A stretch of DNA of 64,000 nucleotides from Streptomyces sp. NBC_01454 (GTDB lineage: Bacteria; Actinomycetota; Actinomycetes; Streptomycetales; Streptomycetaceae). Both the position numbers and the translations under genes were made by a program. Under the pieces are notes generated by a model. It had not been told where the DNA came from. It worked only from the letters and a program-made list of their open reading frames with translations, and did no database searches. Where the stretch lies: positions 8,060,001 to 8,124,000 of the forward strand of contig NZ_CP109460.1 of NCBI RefSeq assembly GCF_036227565.1, read 5' to 3'. Below, piece by piece: positions 60,725 through 64,000 of the stretch (its first letter is position 1; the number at the start of each line of letters is the position of its first letter).

Positions 60725-61942
60725 ATGGCTGCGGACACCCTGTTCCACCGGATCACCGACTACGCGCACCGCGCCGACCCCTATCCGCTCTACGCCGAAC
60801 TCCGCGAGAACGGGGTGGCGCGCCAGGACGACGGCAGCTATCTGGTCGGGACCTACCACGACATCGCGGCGCTGCTCCACGATCCACGGATCTCCTCGGA
60901 CCGGCGCCACCGCACCGTGCCGGACGGGGCCGCGGGTACGGACGAGGGGGTGCCGCCGTCCTTCATCGGACTCGACGACCCCGAACACCACCGGCTGCGC
61001 GGCCTGGCGATGCGCTCCTTCGGCCCGCCCCACACCCCCGACCGGATCGACGGCATGCACGAGGACATCACCCGCATCGTGCGGGACCTCATCGCCGGCT
61101 TCGAGGGCAAGGAACGGATCGATGTCGTCGACGACTTCGCCTATCCGCTGCCCGTCACCGTGATCTGCCGGCTGCTGGGCGTACCGACCGAGGACGAGCC
61201 GCGCTTCCGCCTGTGGTCGGACGCGATCGTCGCCGGGTTCGACCCCACCCCCGGGGACGACCCCGAGGAGCGGCAGCGCGCGGGCACCGACGCCCGGAAG
61301 CAGATGGCGCTGTACCTGGGCGAGCTCGCCGAGGGGCGCCGTGGCCACCCCTCCGGCGACATGCTCTCCGCCTTCGTCAACGACGCGGGCCCCGAGGGAC
61401 AGCTCACCCCGCTGGAGACCATGGCCACCGCCGTCCTGCTGCTCATCGCCGGCCATGAGACGACCGTCAACCTGATCACCAACGGCATGCTCACCCTGCT
61501 GCGCCACCCCGACGCGCTGGAGCGCCTGTGCAGGGAACCCGAGTTGATGCCCCTGGCGGTGGAGGAGCTGCTGCGCTACGAGCCACCCGTCCAGATGCTT
61601 CCGCAGCGCACCCCGCTGGCCGATATCGAGGTCGCGGGCCGCACGATTCCCAAGGGTTCTCCCCTCATCTTGATGCTGGCCGCCGGCAACCGTGACCCCC
61701 AGCGGTTCGTGGACCCCGACCGCTTCGACCCCGCGCGCGAGGACAATCAGCACCTCGGATTCGGCAGTGGGGTGCACAGCTGCTTCGGTGCGCCGCTGGC
61801 CCGTCTGGAGACGCAGATCGCGCTGCACGAACTCCTCCGGCATCTCGACACACCCCGCCTGATCGAGGACCCGCCCGAGTACCGGCGCAGCCCGGTGCTG
61901 CGTGGCCCGCGGCATCTGCTCATCGGGCGCGGCGGGGTGTGA
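60725..61942 (+). CDS. Cytochrome P450
   Basis: A 405-aa bacterial P450. The I-helix O2-activation motif is AGHETTVNLI, the K-helix ExxR is EELLRYEPP, and the heme-binding loop is FGSGVHSCFGAPLARLE with the axial Cys. The ATG follows GGAGGTCTGGAG. It monooxygenates a small molecule using the ferredoxin and reductase encoded just before, so the three genes form a complete class I chain. The class (CYP family) and substrate cannot be told by eye; CYP105/107-like is possible. Confidence 0.92.
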   Translation: MAADTLFHRITDYAHRADPYPLYAELRENGVARQDDGSYLVGTYHDIAALLHDPRISSDRRHRTVPDGAAGTDEGVPPSFIGLDDPEHHRLRGLAMRSFGPPHTPDRIDGMHEDITRIVRDLIAGFEGKERIDVVDDFAYPLPVTVICRLLGVPTEDEPRFRLWSDAIVAGFDPTPGDDPEERQRAGTDARKQMALYLGELAEGRRGHPSGDMLSAFVNDAGPEGQLTPLETMATAVLLLIAGHETTVNLITNGMLTLLRHPDALERLCREPELMPLAVEELLRYEPPVQMLPQRTPLADIEVAGRTIPKGSPLILMLAAGNRDPQRFVDPDRFDPAREDNQHLGFGSGVHSCFGAPLARLETQIALHELLRHLDTPRLIEDPPEYRRSPVLRGPRHLLIGRGGV

Positions 61943-62131
61943 CTGATCCGACGGTGCTGCATCCGATGCCGGGGCAGTGGTCTGCATGCTCACAGGAAAC
62001 GACGTCACTGCACGGGCCGCCCGACATCTGTGACAGTTTCTTCAAGTTCTTCAAGTCGCCCACGGACGCAGCGATGAGTTTGTCCGGCCCGGGGAGTCTT
62101 GCCACCGTTATCGCCATGACAGGAGGAACAC

Positions 62132-62776
62132 GTGGCTCAGCTACTGAGAGTCCAGAACTTCAGCGTCTCGAGTGACGGAATCGGTGCCGGTGAGGACCAG
62201 ACCCTCGAGAGACCGTTCGGGCATGTCGAGCCCGAGAGGCTGTTCGCCTGGGCCGGCGCCACGGCAAGTTGGCCCATGCGCACTGACCCCGGGGGGAGTC
62301 GGGGCCTGGACGACTACTTCACGCGGGACTATGCGCGCAACATCGGCGCCGAGATCATGGGCCGCAACAAGTTCGGGCCCCAGCGCGGGCCCTGGAAGGA
62401 CCATGAGTGGCAGGGCTGGTGGGGTGACGAGCCCCCGTTCCACACCCCGGTGTTCGTCATGACCCACCACAAGCGTCCTTCGGTCGCGCTCTCCGACACC
62501 ACGTTCCACTTCGTCGACGGCGACCCGGCCACGGTCCTCGAGCAGGCGCGGGAAGCGGCGCAGGGCAAGGACGTCCGGCTCGGCGGCGGCGTCACCACCA
62601 TCAGGGAGTTCCTGGACGCCGACCTCGTCGACACCCTGCATGTGGCGGTCTCGCCGATGAAGCTCGGGTCCGGACTACGGCTCTGGGAGTCACCCGATGA
62701 GCTGCTCGACCGGTTCCACCTCGAGGTCGTGCCCAGCCCGAGCGGCGTGACGCACCACCTGTTCTGGCGAAAGTGA
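62132..62776 (+). CDS. Dihydrofolate-reductase-like (RibD C-terminal) reductase
   Basis: A 214-aa protein of the RibD_C/DHFR-like family. It has LRVQNFSVSSDGIGAGEDQT at the start, an EIMGRNKFGPQRGPW segment, VFVMTHHKRPSVALSD, VRLGGGVTTIREFLDADLVD (the NADPH-binding glycine run) and FHLEVVPSPSGVTH. It is probably an NADPH-dependent reductase; many streptomycetes carry several without known substrates. GTG 62132 behind AGGAGG. Monocistronic. Confidence 0.88.
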   Translation: MAQLLRVQNFSVSSDGIGAGEDQTLERPFGHVEPERLFAWAGATASWPMRTDPGGSRGLDDYFTRDYARNIGAEIMGRNKFGPQRGPWKDHEWQGWWGDEPPFHTPVFVMTHHKRPSVALSDTTFHFVDGDPATVLEQAREAAQGKDVRLGGGVTTIREFLDADLVDTLHVAVSPMKLGSGLRLWESPDELLDRFHLEVVPSPSGVTHHLFWRK

Positions 62777-62791
62777 CCGGTCCTCAGGGCC

Positions 62792-62929
62792 CGCTTCGAC
62801 GGGGCGGATATCGCCCGGCTGCCGGCACTGGCCTGGTGGGACCGGCCACTTGAGCACCTGACCGCGCGCCTCCCGGCGGTCATGTCCGGCAGCGTCGACG
62901 ACGTGGCGGCGGCGGCCCCCGGCCGGTGA
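62792..62929 (+). pseudogene. C-terminal remnant of a CatB/Vat-type O-acetyltransferase
   Basis: An uninterrupted 45-codon frame without a start reads RFDGADIARLPALAWWDRPL, EHLTARLPAVMSGSVDDV, then A-rich to a TGA. The D-x-x-I/V-x-x-L-x-x-x-x-WWD-x-P ... I/L-x-x-x-I/V-M-S-G pattern is the hallmark C-terminus of xenobiotic (CatB/Vat) acetyltransferases. The left-handed beta-helix part that should precede it is absent. Likely a relic of deletion. Confidence 0.7.
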
Positions 62930-62960
62930 GCCGGGGGCGTGCCGGGGGCGTGCGGCGGGG

Positions 62961-64000
62961 TCAGGGGGTGGGGAGTCCGGGACCCGCGCAGTGCACATCG
63001 GCGCGCGGCACGCTGCCGTCGACGAGGTAGGCCGCCGCCGCCTCGTCCACACAGCGGTTGCCCCGGCTGGCGAACACCCCGTGGGAGTAGTCGTCGTGCA
63101 GGGTGACCAGGCGGGAGCCGGGGAGCCGCCGCTGGAGTGCCCGGGCGCCGTCGAGGGGCGTGACGGGGTCGTGCGCGGAGGCGATCAGCAGGACCGGCGG
63201 GGCCTGGGGACTGCCGAGCGGTGTGCGGTGGGCGGGCCGGTGGTGCCAGTACGCGCACACCGCGGCCTCCACCCCGGTGAGCACCGGCTGCGGGGCGAGC
63301 CGCCGCATCCGACGTAGATCGGCCGGCACGCGGGACGGCGTGGGCGGTGGTCCGTCAGCGCACTTGACGGTGCGGTTGGCGGCTTCGTACGTACGTGAGG
63401 CGGCGCCGTCGAAGGGTTCCGCCGGGCGCAGCGGCCCCACGCTGCCGTCGCGCAGCCAGGCGCGCAGGCCCTCGGCGAGACCCGCCCAGCGCTCGGTACG
63501 GCCCAGCGCCCGGTACACGGCGCGGTCGAACTCCGCCGGGCCGAAGCCGTGCACGGGCCGGCGCGCGAGACCGGCACGCACCCGCAGATACGCGGCCCGG
63601 ACCGCCGCCCCGTCGGTGCCGAGCCCGAAGCGGTCCGCGGCGCGGGCCGCCCACGCGAAGAACACCGCCCGCTGGCGCACCAGCGCCCGGGCCTGGCGGA
63701 GATCGAAGTCGTACCACTCCCAGGGGCCGACGACGCTGTCCAGCACCATCCGGCCGACCCGGTGGGGGAACCGGGCGGCGTAGGCGGCCCCGAGGTAACT
63801 GCCGTACGAGACACCGAGGAAGCCGATGCGGCGCTCGCCGAGCGCCGCCCGTATCGCGTCCATGTCGCGGGCGGTCTCCGTGGTCGACAGGAACGGCAGG
63901 GCGTCCTTGACGCCCCGGGCGCAGTCGTCCGCGGTCCGCCGCAGCCCGTCGAGCGCGGCCCGCTCGGCCGTGCGCCCCACCGGCACGGGATCCGGCCCCG
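62961..64000 (-). CDS. Secreted tripeptidyl-aminopeptidase-like alpha/beta hydrolase (truncated by window end)
   Basis: The last 346 codons of a serine hydrolase of the TAP (tripeptidyl aminopeptidase/proline iminopeptidase-like) family, running off the right edge. It shows the nucleophile FLGVSYGSYLGAAYAARF, then RMVLDSVVGPWEWY, the acid Asp in IASAHDPVTPLDGARAL, and the His in DDYSHGVFASRG, followed by CVDEAAAAYLVDG with the typical closing Cys. The N-terminus with the signal peptide is outside the window. It removes tripeptides from the N-termini of proteins outside the cell in its relatives. Confidence 0.88.
   Translation of the reverse strand, partial: GPDPVPVGRTAERAALDGLRRTADDCARGVKDALPFLSTTETARDMDAIRAALGERRIGFLGVSYGSYLGAAYAARFPHRVGRMVLDSVVGPWEWYDFDLRQARALVRQRAVFFAWAARAADRFGLGTDGAAVRAAYLRVRAGLARRPVHGFGPAEFDRAVYRALGRTERWAGLAEGLRAWLRDGSVGPLRPAEPFDGAASRTYEAANRTVKCADGPPPTPSRVPADLRRMRRLAPQPVLTGVEAAVCAYWHHRPAHRTPLGSPQAPPVLLIASAHDPVTPLDGARALQRRLPGSRLVTLHDDYSHGVFASRGNRCVDEAAAAYLVDGSVPRADVHCAGPGLPTP

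Noticed and set aside
1..64000. tRNA, rRNA, riboswitch or attachment-site sequences
   Set aside because: I read the intergenic regions for cloverleaf arms, conserved rRNA motifs and long direct repeats and found none that I could defend.

Overview
The window is chromosomal DNA from a Streptomyces-like actinomycete. The evidence is very high GC, GTG/TTG starts behind GGAGG-type ribosome sites, many GTGA/ATGA stop-start overlaps, a chaplin, a HelR-type RNA polymerase motor, a sugar ABC importer without its own ATPase (as expected where the shared ATPase MsiK is used), and rare TTA codons confined to a few genes. About 58 genes are listed. There are no rRNA, tRNA or CRISPR loci and no intact mobile element. 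The gene mix (secreted enzymes, regulators, transporters) suggests a less conserved part of the chromosome.

Layout. 1-4 kb: O-methyltransferase, Tat-exported SnoaL-like protein plus amidohydrolase, a MarR regulator and a lipoprotein dienelactone-hydrolase-like enzyme. 4.1-6.9 kb: the most unusual locus. A membrane-anchored CAP-domain protein is divergent from a single polypeptide that joins an ECF-type sigma factor, a zinc-finger anti-sigma-like motif, one membrane segment, a Pro/Thr/Ser-rich linker and an extracellular CAP domain. 6.9-10.2 kb: DinB-like protein, methyltransferase, M64 peptidase. 10.4-15.3 kb: alanine racemase with an amino acid permease, a heptamer repeat array and a PucR regulator. 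15.5-20.5 kb: small hypotheticals, cydAB and a secreted beta-rich protein. 20.7-25.3 kb: GNAT, TetR with a palindromic operator and a broken hydrolase-SRPBCC pair, a TTA-containing ferredoxin/MBL fusion, and a methyltransferase.

25.4-29.3 kb: chaplin, an NCS1 permease with a Cys-rich tail, and a TTC38-like TPR protein. 29.3-32.9 kb: a polyol module (permease, dehydrogenase, DeoR regulator). 33-36.7 kb: TTA-containing AMIN-like secreted protein, helR, GNAT. 36.8-43.8 kb: an alpha-glucoside system (GH13 enzyme, binding protein, two permeases, of which one has a large extracytoplasmic insert, plus a second binding protein). 43.9-47.6 kb: a PadR-ATPase-FtsX operon. 47.6-50.3 kb: lower-GC ground with an IS5-type transposase remnant, a secreted unknown and a third CAP protein. 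50.3-58.5 kb: secreted phospholipase D, small conserved proteins, secreted HAD-like protein, SHOCT protein, two membrane proteins, a YqcI/YcgG protein and a histone-H1-like protein. 59.1-62 kb: a complete ferredoxin, ferredoxin reductase and P450 chain. 62.1-64 kb: DHFR-like reductase, an acetyltransferase remnant and a truncated secreted peptidase.

Convergent genes are often separated by strong GC hairpins, which I list. Four genes carry a TTA codon early in the frame (MBL fusion, AMIN-like protein, phospholipase D, HAD-like protein). That makes them candidates for bldA-dependent translation late in development, and three of the four are exported.
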